Assembly (NCBI GenBank): GCA_017441925.1
Contig: JAFRUE010000007.1
Coordinates: 62,001-126,000, forward strand
Length of the DNA: 64,000 nt
Direction: 5' to 3'
Origin: Bacillota bacterium
Lineage (GTDB): Bacteria > Bacillota > Clostridia > Lachnospirales > Bianqueaceae
The notes under the pieces: model-generated
Seen by the model: the letters and a program-made list of their open reading frames with translations, nothing else
Told to the model about the DNA's origin: nothing
Databases searched by the model: none
Position numbers and translations under genes: made by a program
Shown here: positions 8,756 to 17,960 of the stretch, one piece after another
Numbering within the stretch: the stretch's first letter is position 1
Layout: each line of letters opens with the position of its first letter

Positions 8756-8782
8756 GGCCGGCCGCCGTAAGAGCGACCGGCC
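8756..8782 (-). promoter_or_regulatory. GC-rich hairpin in the purB leader
   Basis: On the minus strand GGCCGGTCGC and GGCGGCCGGCC flank a short loop immediately downstream of the predicted transcription start and are followed by CTATTTTAT. It could be a weak terminator for the upstream peptidase gene or an attenuator or stability element of purB. There is no room for a purine riboswitch aptamer. Confidence 0.45.
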
Positions 8783-8790
8783 TGAAAATC

Positions 8791-8819
8791 ATTATAAATG
8801 CTCACAAAATGCTTGTCAA
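8791..8819 (-). promoter_or_regulatory. purB promoter
   Basis: TTGACA, a 17-base spacer and TATAAT on the minus strand, a near-consensus vegetative promoter starting only eight bases after the stop of the M3 peptidase gene. Confidence 0.85.
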
Positions 8820-8826
8820 GGCATCA

Positions 8827-10515
8827 TTAATAGCGGTCCAGCACTTCATCGATCACATGGCGCACGCATTTTTCCACGCTGCCCTCACGGAACGGGTTGG
8901 GGATGCCGGCAAGATCCAGCAGTTCGAAATACCCTAAAGTACCGCCCGCGCGGCAGAGCTTCAGATAATCGTTCCAGGCTTTCTCGCGGTCTGTTTTCAT
9001 CAAGCCGTAGAAGTGGAACGCGCCCATCTGTGCCAACGCGTAATCGATATAATAGAAGGGGTAGAGGAAGATATGCTGTTTCTGCATCCAGAAACCGCCT
9101 TCCTCAAGGAACGGATTGCCGTCATAATCGCGCCATGGCATGTATTTTTTCTCGATGGCTCTCCAGACATGTCTGCGCTCCATCGCTGACATCTCGGGCT
9201 TCTTGTAGACTTCGTGCTGGAATTCATCGACGCAGCACATGTACGGCAGGACCGCGAGCGCGCCGATCAGATGAGCAGTGAGATATTTCTCACTGTTTTC
9301 CTCAAAGAAAGCAGGCATCCACGGATAGGCGAAATGCTCCATGCTCATCGAATGGATCTCATTGATCTCGGATGTGGAACCGGACAGCATCGATACCGGG
9401 ATCGACCGCATGGCCAGATATCCCTGGAACGCATGGCCGGCTTCGTGAGTCAGAACATCGACGTCAGCGCTCGTGCCGTTGAAATTGCTGAAGATGAACG
9501 GTGCCTTGTAGGCAGGGAAGCGGGTCATATAGCCGCCCATCCGTTTGCCGGGGCGGGTCTCGAGGTCGAACAGCCGGTAATTGACCATGAAATCAAAGAA
9601 TTCACCGGTCTCCGGGCTCATCTCACGGTACATATTCTGTGCCTTAGCGACAAGCTCTTCCGTTGTACCGATCGGATCAGCATTCCCCTCAGGGTACAGA
9701 AGCGCTTCGTCATAGTAACGGAGCTTGTCCACGCCCAGACGCTGCTGCTGTTTCTCACGGATAGCCGCGACTGCCGGTGTTACGATCTCAAGGATCTGTC
9801 TGCGGAAATTTGCCGCGTCCTCTGCATTGTAATCAAAGCGGCGGCGCTGCAGATAGGCAAGTTCGGTATAGGAGGGGAATCCAAGCGTATCAGCCATCCC
9901 ATCGCGGAGATGTACGAGCTCGTCGTACTGTGCGTCCAGCTTGGGACTGATCTCTTCATAAAGTCCGGCCCATGCCTGGAACGCTTCCCGGCGCTCGTCA
10001 CGGTCGGTGCTCTCCATATGCTTGAGCAGTCCGTAGAAATTGCATTTCTCACCGCGAAAATCGGTCGTGGCTACGGCGCTGTCCTTCTGATACTGCTGGC
10101 TGAGCTCGCCTTCCCGGATGACCGCGGGGATCACACGCTCGTCGGTGGTCTTAAGTGAAGAATCTACGATCTTCATCAGCTGTACCCCGAATTCCTCCTC
10201 GAACGAAGCGCGGAACGGGCTTGCGGAGAGGGCTTCGCGGTATTGCTTGCGCAGCGGGATCAGATTGGCGTTCGCTTCGCGCAGCCATTTGATCTCATTG
10301 CTGTAGAACTCGTCGGTCGTGTCGATCGTGTTGCGGACAGAGCAGATGCTCATCATCGTGGATGCCTGTTCATCCTGTTCCTGCAGGTCAAAGAAGGCTT
10401 TTCTTGCCTCTTCATAGGTGGAAGCGTTCTTAAGGGCGTCGATCGTGCAGACATAGAGCGCTTTCATCGCCTCCATGTCGGGGCGGACATAGGGCATTTC
10501 CTGGAATCTGATCAT
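8827..10515 (-). CDS. M3 family oligoendopeptidase
   Basis: A zinc metallopeptidase of 562 residues. The active-site motif VLTHEAGHAFQGY (HEXXH) is near residue 347, with the downstream Glu in EINEIHSMSMEHF near 377, the standard M3 arrangement. There is no signal peptide, so it should act on peptides in the cytoplasm, as oligoendopeptidase F and related enzymes do. The length is normal for the family. The start has GAAAGGAG. It follows the aldo/keto reductase by 24 bases on the same strand and is probably co-transcribed. Confidence 0.9.
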   Translation of the reverse strand: MIRFQEMPYVRPDMEAMKALYVCTIDALKNASTYEEARKAFFDLQEQDEQASTMMSICSVRNTIDTTDEFYSNEIKWLREANANLIPLRKQYREALSASPFRASFEEEFGVQLMKIVDSSLKTTDERVIPAVIREGELSQQYQKDSAVATTDFRGEKCNFYGLLKHMESTDRDERREAFQAWAGLYEEISPKLDAQYDELVHLRDGMADTLGFPSYTELAYLQRRRFDYNAEDAANFRRQILEIVTPAVAAIREKQQQRLGVDKLRYYDEALLYPEGNADPIGTTEELVAKAQNMYREMSPETGEFFDFMVNYRLFDLETRPGKRMGGYMTRFPAYKAPFIFSNFNGTSADVDVLTHEAGHAFQGYLAMRSIPVSMLSGSTSEINEIHSMSMEHFAYPWMPAFFEENSEKYLTAHLIGALAVLPYMCCVDEFQHEVYKKPEMSAMERRHVWRAIEKKYMPWRDYDGNPFLEEGGFWMQKQHIFLYPFYYIDYALAQMGAFHFYGLMKTDREKAWNDYLKLCRAGGTLGYFELLDLAGIPNPFREGSVEKCVRHVIDEVLDRY

Positions 10516-10539
10516 GTTCTGATACTCCTTTCTGTATTT

Positions 10540-11670
10540 TCAGCTGCTGTATCTTTCTTCGAAATCGGCAAAAGCGTTCGTGAATTTCTCAAGGAAGCTG
10601 CGGATCTCGATATGCTGCGGGCAGATCTCTTCGCACAGACCGCAGTGGAGACAGTCTTTGGCGGCTCCGTGACCAATGCGGGAGCGCTCATAGTACTGGC
10701 CGCTCTTTGTTCCGCCCGTGCAGAACTGATTGTACAGATCGAAATACGCAGGAATATTGATGTTCATCGGGCATTGTTCCATACAGTATCCGCAGGCTGT
10801 GCAGGGAATCTCGATGGCTCTTTCCATGATGCCCTTGGCTTCAGCCACGACCTCTTTCTCATGGTCGGTAAGCGGCTTGAAATCTTCCATGTAGGAAATA
10901 TTATCAAGCATCTGATCCATCTCGCTCATGCCGGAGAGCACGACCATGACGTTAGGCAGCGACGCTGCAAAACGGATCGCCCAGGAGGCAGGGGAGAAGT
11001 CGGGAGCTTCGGATCTGAACAGATCAGCGGCTTCCTGCGGCAGACGTTTTACGAGGGTGCCGCCCTTGATCGGCTCCATGACGACGACGGGCTTGCCGTA
11101 CTGCACGCAGAGCTCATAATTGCGGCCGGATGCCACAACAGGGCTGTCCCAGTCAAGATAGTTGATCTGCAGCTGTACGAAATCGATGATGTCGCCGTAA
11201 TTCTTCAGAACGTCTTCCAGAAGCTCGGGACGGTCGTGGAAAGAAAAGCCCGCTTTGCGTATAGTGCCTTTCTTTTTCTGCTCGGCCAGAAACTCGAATC
11301 CGCCGGTAGCCTTCGTACGGTCGTAGCGGTCGACGCCGATGTTGTGCAGCAGATAATAATCAAAATAGTCGACACCGCATTTCTGCAGCTGTTCCTCGAA
11401 ATACATCGGATAGTCTTCAGGCTTGCGGACGCGGATAATAGGCATCTTGTCCGCGAGCAGGAAGGAATCGCGGGGATGACGCTTTACAAGGCACTCTCTG
11501 ACAGCGATCTCCGATGCCTGATCATGATACGGATACGCCGTGTCAAAATAAGTAAAGCCTTTCTCCAGGAAAATATCCGTCATGCGGGATACCTGATCAA
11601 AATCGATGGATTTCTTATCGTTGCTGTCCAAAAGAGGCAGTCTCATGGTGCCAAAACCCAGTTTTTTCAT
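10540..11670 (-). CDS. Aldo/keto reductase with C-terminal 4Fe-4S domain
   Basis: A protein of 376 residues. The N-terminal 280 residues are an aldo/keto reductase TIM barrel: FGTMRLPL, the catalytic Asp/Tyr in FTYFDTAYPYH, Lys in LADKMP and His in YYLLHNI. The C-terminus has two ferredoxin-type clusters, CTACGYCMEQCP and CLHCGLCEEICP. This fusion is common in anaerobes; it is thought to move electrons between an NAD(P)H substrate reaction and an iron-sulfur carrier, but the substrate is unknown. I placed the start at 11670, where KKLGFGTM begins after GAAAGGAGTTCTAT; a longer in-frame extension to 11916 crosses the promoter and looks non-coding. Confidence 0.85.
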   Translation of the reverse strand: MKKLGFGTMRLPLLDSNDKKSIDFDQVSRMTDIFLEKGFTYFDTAYPYHDQASEIAVRECLVKRHPRDSFLLADKMPIIRVRKPEDYPMYFEEQLQKCGVDYFDYYLLHNIGVDRYDRTKATGGFEFLAEQKKKGTIRKAGFSFHDRPELLEDVLKNYGDIIDFVQLQINYLDWDSPVVASGRNYELCVQYGKPVVVMEPIKGGTLVKRLPQEAADLFRSEAPDFSPASWAIRFAASLPNVMVVLSGMSEMDQMLDNISYMEDFKPLTDHEKEVVAEAKGIMERAIEIPCTACGYCMEQCPMNINIPAYFDLYNQFCTGGTKSGQYYERSRIGHGAAKDCLHCGLCEEICPQHIEIRSFLEKFTNAFADFEERYSS

Positions 11671-11766
11671 ATAGAACTCCTTTCTCTCTGTAAAAGTGTG
11701 AACGCGGGACTCCCGGGGAACCGTACGTCCCGCCGCGCGTGACCCCTGCGCGGCCATACTGATCAT

Positions 11767-11795
11767 AGTATAAAGGATTTCCCGCGGTTTTGCAA
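11767..11795 (-). promoter_or_regulatory. Promoter of the reductase/peptidase operon
   Basis: TTGCAA, a 17-base spacer and TATACT on the minus strand, about 100 bases ahead of the reductase start. Confidence 0.7.
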
Positions 11796-11833
11796 GAATA
11801 ACGAATAAAGGCGGCAGGCTTTTCAGAGGCCGC

Positions 11834-11862
11834 TTGTCAATGCGCGGAAATGGTTGTATACT
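11834..11862 (+). promoter_or_regulatory. Promoter of the alpha/alpha-barrel glycosidase
   Basis: TTGTCA, a 17-base spacer and TATACT, 40 bases ahead of the start at 11903 and divergent from the reductase promoter. Confidence 0.7.
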
Positions 11863-11902
11863 GAATAAAAACGCGCGGCAGATCACACAGGAGGTCAGAT
11901 AA

Positions 11903-13120
11903 ATGGAACCCATCACAAAACCTTCCGGTGAGCGTATCCGGGAGAGGTATAAACAGGCGGTGCAGCGGATCAGAGAGCATCATATCAAGACTTTTGAGGG
12001 GCAGCCGGGTCCGGTCGTCCTGATCTCGTCACAGTATCCTGGCGTGTGGCTGGAGCATGCCTTTGACGCGCTGTGCTATGCGAGACTTTTTCCGGAGAGG
12101 CCGGACGCGCAGGACGTATTGCGCGGCGAGATCAATCTTTTCCTTGACAATCAGAAAGAAGACGGACATCTGCCGTTCTGCGTCAGAGATCCGGCAGCAA
12201 GCAAGTGGAGCTTTTCCAATGTCGCGTACGCGCATATACAGGAATGTGTGTCGTTCGCGACGATCTGTCTGGAAGCCTACGGGATCCTGCGGGATCTGAA
12301 TTTCCTGGAGAAGGCCTATAAAGCGCTTTCCAAATGGGACGACTGGCTATGCATCAACCGTATGACGACGGATCAGGGACTGATCGAGACATTCTGTCTC
12401 TACGATACAGGCCATGACAACAGCGCGCGGTTCGCGGGCATTCCGAACGGATGCCCGGACGCGGAGGGCAAAGTCCCGGCTGACGCGGCGGGGCTGCCGA
12501 TGCTTTCGCCGGATATGAATGCCGTGTTCTACGGGGACAGACGTGCGCTCGCGCAGATGGCGAGACTGCTCGGAGAGCCCGAGGAAGCGGAGATCTGGGA
12601 AGACCGTGCACAGGCGGTCCGCAGCCGGATGTTCGAGCTTCTGTATGATAAAGACGATGCGTTCTTTTATGACCGTGATTCATCCGGGAATCTGCGTAAG
12701 ATCAGGAATATCTCGATCACAAATGTCTTTACCGAGCATATGCTGACGCAGGCGGAATTTGACGAGATCTATTACCGGCATTTCCGTGATCCGGAGGAAT
12801 TCGGGACGCCTTATCCGTTCCCGTCGATGGCGCTCAACGCTCCGGAGACGGCCGGACATGCGGAGTGGAACTGCTGGGGCTACTATTCCCAGGCACTGAC
12901 GGCGCTGCGGTGCATGCGCTGGATGGACGATTACGGTAAGACGAGAGACTATAACAATCTGCTCCGTGCCTGGGTCGATGGGATGGCGGCACAGGAGGGA
13001 CGGATCTTCACACAGGAACTGGATCCGGTGACCGGCCGCGCGACGGAATGTTCCGAGTGGTATTCGAGCGCCATGCTGCTGTATATCTACGCTGTCAGAA
13101 GGCTCGGACTGCTTGCATAA
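11903..13120 (+). CDS. Alpha/alpha-barrel glycoside hydrolase (MGH1/trehalase-like)
   Basis: A cytoplasmic protein of 405 residues without signal peptide. Its helix-rich pattern (WLEHAFDALCYARLF, FLDNQKEDGHLPF, ETFCLYDTGHDNSARF, EWNCWGYYSQALTAL) fits the (alpha/alpha)6 barrel of the MGH1/GH63/GH37 group (mannosylglycerate hydrolase, glucosidase and trehalase relatives). The substrate is unknown; intracellular location implies an imported oligosaccharide. An excellent AGGAGG site precedes the ATG. It has its own promoter and is followed by an RpiB-type isomerase, which suggests a sugar-catabolic role. Confidence 0.65.
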   Translation: MEPITKPSGERIRERYKQAVQRIREHHIKTFEGQPGPVVLISSQYPGVWLEHAFDALCYARLFPERPDAQDVLRGEINLFLDNQKEDGHLPFCVRDPAASKWSFSNVAYAHIQECVSFATICLEAYGILRDLNFLEKAYKALSKWDDWLCINRMTTDQGLIETFCLYDTGHDNSARFAGIPNGCPDAEGKVPADAAGLPMLSPDMNAVFYGDRRALAQMARLLGEPEEAEIWEDRAQAVRSRMFELLYDKDDAFFYDRDSSGNLRKIRNISITNVFTEHMLTQAEFDEIYYRHFRDPEEFGTPYPFPSMALNAPETAGHAEWNCWGYYSQALTALRCMRWMDDYGKTRDYNNLLRAWVDGMAAQEGRIFTQELDPVTGRATECSEWYSSAMLLYIYAVRRLGLLA

Positions 13121-13141
13121 TACGGATTTATGTGATACAAT
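13113..13141 (+). promoter_or_regulatory. Promoter of the RpiB-type isomerase
   Basis: TTGCAT, a 17-base spacer and TACAAT. The -35 element overlaps the end of the preceding gene. Confidence 0.55.
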
Positions 13142-13186
13142 GATGCTGGTTCATTCATAAAACAGCATAATAGGAGGTTATGGTTT

Positions 13187-13825
13187 ATGAAAATCGCTCT
13201 GATCAATGAAAACAGCCAGGCTGCGAAGAACGCGCTGATCGAGAAGACACTGCGCAAGGTCGTTGAGCCGATGGGACATGAAGTCGTTAACTACGGAATG
13301 TATGCTGCAGACGATGCCGCTCAGCTGACGTATGTACAGAACGGCATCCTTGCCTGCATTCTGCTGGAATCCGGAGCTGCCGATTATGTCATCACCGGAT
13401 GCGGTACAGGCGAAGGCGCGATGCTGGCCTGCAATTCCTTCCCCGGTGTCCTTTGCGGACATATCGAGAGTCCTCTGGACGCTTACCTGTTCTCTCAGGT
13501 CAACGACGGCAACTGCGTAGCGATCCCGTTTGCCGAGAATTTCGGATGGGGCGGAGAGCTGAATCTGGAATACATCTTTGAGAAACTGTTCTGCGCACCG
13601 GGCGGCGGCGGATATCCTCCGGAGAGAGTCGTTCCCGAGCAGCGCAACAAGAAGATCCTGGATGGTGTCAAGAAAGTCACCCACAGATCTCTTGTAGACA
13701 TTCTTCCCGAGCTCGACAGAGATCTCGCCAAGGGAGCTGTAAGCGGCGAGCATTTCCAGGAGTATTTCTTCAAGGACTGCAAAGACGCTGCGATCGCGGA
13801 AGCTGTTAAGGCACTGCTGGCTTAA
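13187..13825 (+). CDS. RpiB/LacA/LacB family sugar-phosphate isomerase
   Basis: A protein of 212 residues. The N-terminal 150 residues match the RpiB/LacAB fold, with the phosphate-binding and active-site segment DYVITGCGTGEGAMLACN near residue 66. Family members interconvert ribose 5-phosphate and ribulose 5-phosphate, or galactose 6-phosphate and tagatose 6-phosphate. It is about 60 residues longer than RpiB, with a C-terminal helical extension, and likely represents a less studied subfamily. Strong AGGAGG site. A hairpin terminator follows, so it is probably a single-gene unit. Confidence 0.8.
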   Translation: MKIALINENSQAAKNALIEKTLRKVVEPMGHEVVNYGMYAADDAAQLTYVQNGILACILLESGAADYVITGCGTGEGAMLACNSFPGVLCGHIESPLDAYLFSQVNDGNCVAIPFAENFGWGGELNLEYIFEKLFCAPGGGGYPPERVVPEQRNKKILDGVKKVTHRSLVDILPELDRDLAKGAVSGEHFQEYFFKDCKDAAIAEAVKALLA

Positions 13826-13842
13826 TCAATCAGACAATATAA

Positions 13843-13880
13843 CAGAAGCGCCGGGATGATTCGGCGCTTCTGCATTTTAT
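13843..13880 (+). terminator. Rho-independent terminator
   Basis: CAGAAGCGCCG / CGGCGCTTCTG around a short loop, followed by CATTTTAT, between the isomerase and GH112 genes. Confidence 0.75.
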
Positions 13881-13904
13881 GGAAGCGAGGCTTACCGGAA
13901 TACG

Positions 13905-16028
13905 ATGAAACAGGGTAATTTTACACTTCCCGGCGAAGCGGGATATGAGAAACTGACACTCGATCTTGCAAAGAAGTGGGGCGCGGACGTAATCCGCGAC
14001 AGCGACGGTACGAAGCTATCCAAGGACATTCTGGACGCGGGATACCAGATCTATTCGACGATCTGCGTGATCCGCGATCATAACGAATGGGCCAGGCAGC
14101 ATCCTGACTGCCAGCAGGAGAGTTTCCTGATGGCCGGACCGGCGGCAGCTGAAGGCGCCGAGCTTAAGATCCATCTGCTTGACCAGTTCTATACGGAGCA
14201 GTTCCAGATCAATGAATCTGCGGACTCCGTGAAATACTGGCAGGTATTTGACAGGACCGCCGAAGCGGAAGTTCCGACCGGACAGTGGGACTATGCGGAC
14301 GGGACCGTTACGATCCGCGGCTGCACGCCCTGGCATGAGTATACGGTCAATTTCCTTGCGTACCGGATCTGGGAAGAGATCTCCATGTACAACTACGTCA
14401 CGAATTCCTGGACCGGTGAGCATCTGATGCAGATCGATCCGCGGTATTCCGAGACGCAGGAGTATATGCTCGACTGGATGGACCGCTGGTGCAAAGAGCA
14501 TCCGCAGACCGATGTCGTGCGGTTCACCTCGCTTTTCTACAATTTCGTATGGATCTGGGGATCCGACGCGCGCTGCCGCAATCTTTTCACGGACTGGGCT
14601 TCGTATGATTTCACCGTAAGCCCGCTCGCGCTCGATCAGTTCGAGCAGGAGTACGGCTACCGGATGACTTCCGAGGACTTCATCAACCAGGGTAAACTGC
14701 ATGTTACGCATATGCCGCCGACGCAGCATAAGAGGGACTGGATGGAGTTCATTCACCGGTTCGTTGTTTCTTTCGGCCGCAAGCTCATCGATATCGTACA
14801 TCAGTATGGTAAGAAAGCCTATGTTTTCTACGATGACAGCTGGGTCGGTCTGGAACCGTACAGCGAAGATTTCGGCGAATTCGGTTTTGACGGTCTGATC
14901 AAGTGCGTTTTCTCCGGATACGAAGTGCGTCTTTGCGCGAATGTACCGGGCGTTACGCACGAGCTGCGTCTGCACCCGTATCTGTTCCCGGTAGGACTGG
15001 GCGGCGCGCCGACCTTTATGGAAGGCGGACGTCCCGCACTGGACGCGCAGCGTTACTGGATCCATATCCGCCGCGCGCTGCTGCAGCAGTGTACTGATCG
15101 GATCGGATTGGGCGGATATCTGCATCTGACACTGGGATTTGAAGAGTTCAATGACAGGATCGAGCAGATCGCGGATGAGTTCCGCACGATTCAGGAACTG
15201 CACGCTGAGGGTGAGCCCGAGCGCCTGCCGGTTCACGTCGCCGTACTGCATGCATGGGGCAAGATCCGTTCCTGGTCGCTGTCCGGTCATTTCCACGAGA
15301 CGTATATGCATACGCTGATCCATGTGAATGAAGCGCTCGCCGGTCTGCCGGTCGAGGTCAGCTTCATCAGCCTGGACGATGTGAAAAATCAGGATCTGTC
15401 CAGGTATCAGGTCATTATCAATGCCGGACGGGAGGGCGACGCGTGGAGCGGCGGCGACGGATGGAAGGATCCTGAAGTCGTTTCGAATCTGCTCTCATGG
15501 ACCGCGGCAGGCGGTACTTTCATCGGCATCAATGAGCCTTCCGCAGTGGAAGGGACCACACACCGGTTCCGCATGGCACCGGTTCTCGGTGTCGATCTGG
15601 ACCGCGGAGAGAAGGTCTGTCACGGCAAATTCACCTTTACAAGTGAAGAGACCGTGCTGCCGGAAGACTGCGAATTCCCGGCAAAAGCCGGCATTTATCT
15701 GACGGATCCGGAGACGAGAGTCCTTCGTGCGGTCGACGGAGCGCCGGTCTATACGGAGCATAAGTTCGGCAAGGGCCGCGGAGTCTATCTGTCCGATTAC
15801 AGCTGGACACCGGCTTCGCTCCGTGTACTGCAGCAGATCCTTACACCGGAAGGCTGTGAGCTTCCGGCAAGTGATAATCCGGAAGTCGAGACCGTATGGT
15901 TCCCGGCGTCCCGTACAGTCGTTTTCCTGAACAATTCCGAGAAAAATCAGCACGCGGAGGCGGTCGTCGACGGCAAGAAGGTCGCAGCCGATCTTGCGCC
16001 GCTTGCTGATCAGTATATCAAGATTTAA
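13905..16028 (+). CDS. GH112 beta-galactoside phosphorylase
   Basis: A cytoplasmic enzyme of 707 residues that matches the whole length of GH112, the 1,3-beta-galactosyl-N-acetylhexosamine phosphorylase family: GNFTLPGEAGYE at the start, VVRFTSLFYNFVWIWG near residue 205, AYVFYDDSWVGLEPY near 305 and the later half with NAGREGDAWSGG. GH112 enzymes use phosphate to split galactosyl disaccharides to galactose 1-phosphate. Known specificities are lacto-N-biose/galacto-N-biose (milk and mucin glycans) and, in Clostridia, D-galactosyl-1,4-L-rhamnose (from plant polysaccharides). The nearby pectin-type genes make the latter possible, but sequence reading alone cannot decide. It leads a run of closely spaced plus-strand genes. 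Confidence 0.9.
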   Translation: MKQGNFTLPGEAGYEKLTLDLAKKWGADVIRDSDGTKLSKDILDAGYQIYSTICVIRDHNEWARQHPDCQQESFLMAGPAAAEGAELKIHLLDQFYTEQFQINESADSVKYWQVFDRTAEAEVPTGQWDYADGTVTIRGCTPWHEYTVNFLAYRIWEEISMYNYVTNSWTGEHLMQIDPRYSETQEYMLDWMDRWCKEHPQTDVVRFTSLFYNFVWIWGSDARCRNLFTDWASYDFTVSPLALDQFEQEYGYRMTSEDFINQGKLHVTHMPPTQHKRDWMEFIHRFVVSFGRKLIDIVHQYGKKAYVFYDDSWVGLEPYSEDFGEFGFDGLIKCVFSGYEVRLCANVPGVTHELRLHPYLFPVGLGGAPTFMEGGRPALDAQRYWIHIRRALLQQCTDRIGLGGYLHLTLGFEEFNDRIEQIADEFRTIQELHAEGEPERLPVHVAVLHAWGKIRSWSLSGHFHETYMHTLIHVNEALAGLPVEVSFISLDDVKNQDLSRYQVIINAGREGDAWSGGDGWKDPEVVSNLLSWTAAGGTFIGINEPSAVEGTTHRFRMAPVLGVDLDRGEKVCHGKFTFTSEETVLPEDCEFPAKAGIYLTDPETRVLRAVDGAPVYTEHKFGKGRGVYLSDYSWTPASLRVLQQILTPEGCELPASDNPEVETVWFPASRTVVFLNNSEKNQHAEAVVDGKKVAADLAPLADQYIKI

Positions 16029-16034
16029 GATCAT

Positions 16035-16068
16035 TTCTCCGGCATATATAAAAAGATCAGCCGGAGAA
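16035..16068 (+). other. Intercistronic hairpin
   Basis: TTCTCCGGC and GCCGGAGAA flank an AU-rich loop between the GH112 and PAP2 genes. There is no T-run after it, so it may be an mRNA stability or processing element rather than a terminator. Confidence 0.5.
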
Positions 16069-16095
16069 CTGTAATTCCGAGGAGAAAGTACAAAA

Positions 16096-16788
16096 GTGAA
16101 AAAGCCCGTTGTTAATTACCGTACCTTCAGCCTGGATAAGCTGAACGGTGAGTTTTCCTATCTGAAACTGCTTCTTTTCTGGCCTGTTCACGGTCTGGTC
16201 TTTAGTTTTCTCGAAAAGGGGCTGTTCCAGCAGTTTTATTATCCGATGCACTGTGTACTGGATGACATCATTCCGTTCTGTGAATGGTTCTTCATCCCGT
16301 ATCTGATCTGGTTCCTGTTCATTCCGGCGATCCTGATCTACGGCCTGCTTTATGAACCGAAGGGCTTCATCAAAACGATGCAGTTCATTATATTTTCATA
16401 CGCGTTTACACTGTTCGTGTATTTCGTATTCCCGACCTGTCAGAATCTGCGGCCGGCTTCTTTTGCGCGGGACAATATCCTGACGCGCATGATCGCGCGG
16501 TTCTACGCGAATGATACGAATACCAACGTCTTTCCGTCGCTGCACGTTCTGGGTTCCATAGCGGTCAGCTACGGAGCGCGCTTCTGTGAGAAACTGCGCC
16601 GTAAGAAAGGCTGGATCGCCGCGATCGATTTCACGGCGTTTCTGATCACGATATCGACATGCTTCGTCAAGCAGCATTCTTTCCTGGACGTTTTCTCGGC
16701 TGTGCTGGTCGCTGTCCTGACCTCCGCGCTGATCCGGGAGTTTGATCTGCAGACGGCATCGCATGCTGTCATTAAACGCGCCGCTTAA
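16096..16788 (+). CDS. PAP2-family membrane phosphatase
   Basis: A polytopic membrane protein of 230 residues with about six transmembrane segments. The PAP2 motifs are partly recognisable: VFPSLHVLGS (the PSGH-like motif, with SLH) near residue 140 and the C-terminal motif FVKQHSFLDVFSA (SR-x5-H-x3-D-like, His and Asp present) near 195. Relatives dephosphorylate lipid phosphates or transfer phospho-groups, for example in inositol-phospholipid or undecaprenyl metabolism. It starts with GTG after GAGGAGAAAG. The role beside glycoside genes is unclear. Confidence 0.8.
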   Translation: MKKPVVNYRTFSLDKLNGEFSYLKLLLFWPVHGLVFSFLEKGLFQQFYYPMHCVLDDIIPFCEWFFIPYLIWFLFIPAILIYGLLYEPKGFIKTMQFIIFSYAFTLFVYFVFPTCQNLRPASFARDNILTRMIARFYANDTNTNVFPSLHVLGSIAVSYGARFCEKLRRKKGWIAAIDFTAFLITISTCFVKQHSFLDVFSAVLVAVLTSALIREFDLQTASHAVIKRAA

Positions 16789-16801
16789 GAAAGGATTTGT
16801 C

Positions 16802-17908
16802 ATGAGCCTGAGGGAGACCGCAAGCAGACTGTTCCGGTGCGAAGAGCCTTTTGCCATCACAATGTGGGATTTTTCCTGGCTGGAGCGCAGATGGCCGGGT
16901 GCCGGTTATGAGGACTGGGATCAGGCGCTTAGCGAGCTTACGGATCGCGGGTATAATGCTGTACGTATCGATCCGTATCCGCATCTTTTAGCAAAAGACA
17001 TCTGCCGCGTGTGGACGCTGAATCCTGTCTGGAATCTTCAGAACTGGGGTGCGCCGGCCGTGACCAGGATCTGTCTGGAGAGGAATCTTCAGGAATTCCT
17101 GCGTGCCTGCCGCCGTCATCAGGTGAGAGTCGGACTGTCAAGCTGGTTCCGCCAGGATGCGGATCACAGCGAGATGGATATCCGGACACCGGAGGATCAT
17201 GCCGGCATCTGGATCCGGACCATGGATTATATCCGCGAATGGGGCGAACTTGACAATATTCTGTATGTAGATTTCTGCAATGAATTTCCGCTGGATCTCT
17301 GGTCCCCGTTCCTCCGCAGAGGCGCTACGGGACTCAAAGATCCTTTTGTTGTGGATTGGATGAAACGGACTGTCTGCCGGTTCAAGGAAGCCTATCCGGA
17401 GATTCCGGTGACGTTCTCTTTCTGCTATGATTTTGACGAGAACATGGACGTGAGCTATCTCGATTTCCTCGAGCCGCACATCTGGATGACGTCGAACAGT
17501 GACTTTTACAAGAAAGTCGGATATTACTCCGACCGTTTTGACGACAAAGGCTATACCAATCTGGCTTTGAACGGAGAAATGGAGTACCTGATGAATCAGG
17601 CGGAGTATGACCGGGCTCTGGTGGACGGGATCTTTCAGCTTGCCCGCTGGGCGGAGAAGAGCGGGCGCCCGCTGGTAACGACCGAGTGCTGGGCTGTTGT
17701 GGATTATAAAGACTGGCCGCTGCTGAACTGGGGCTGGATCCTGGATCTGAACCGCCTCGGCGTGTCGATGGCAGCAGCGACGGGCTGCTGGGCAGGGATG
17801 GCGACGAGCAACTTCTGCGGACCACAGTTTGTCGGTATGTGGCGGGAGAAAGAATGGCACAGAGAGATGACTGGGGTGATCAGAAGCAGCAGTCTGAAAG
17901 ACCGCTGA
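16802..17908 (+). CDS. Cellulase-like glycoside hydrolase (clan A type)
   Basis: A protein of 368 residues without signal peptide. It resembles the cellulase-like TIM-barrel family: YNAVRIDPYPHLLA near residue 52, the acid/base pair YVDFCNEFPLDLW (NE) near 158 and a candidate nucleophile in PLVTTECWAVVD near 293. The overall arrangement fits a retaining clan GH-A enzyme acting on a short intracellular glycan; the substrate is unknown. I chose ATG 16802, preceded by AAGAAAGGATT; an upstream in-frame start would overlap the PAP2 gene. Confidence 0.65.
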   Translation: MSLRETASRLFRCEEPFAITMWDFSWLERRWPGAGYEDWDQALSELTDRGYNAVRIDPYPHLLAKDICRVWTLNPVWNLQNWGAPAVTRICLERNLQEFLRACRRHQVRVGLSSWFRQDADHSEMDIRTPEDHAGIWIRTMDYIREWGELDNILYVDFCNEFPLDLWSPFLRRGATGLKDPFVVDWMKRTVCRFKEAYPEIPVTFSFCYDFDENMDVSYLDFLEPHIWMTSNSDFYKKVGYYSDRFDDKGYTNLALNGEMEYLMNQAEYDRALVDGIFQLARWAEKSGRPLVTTECWAVVDYKDWPLLNWGWILDLNRLGVSMAAATGCWAGMATSNFCGPQFVGMWREKEWHREMTGVIRSSSLKDR

Positions 17909-17960
17909 ACCGCAGCTGCACAATGTGCAGACACTGACTGAAAAGAAACGAGGCAATCCG

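Noticed and set aside
11671-11916. N-terminal extension of the aldo/keto reductase
   Set aside because: The extra 82 residues cross a good promoter and have no ribosome site; the family start fits 11670.
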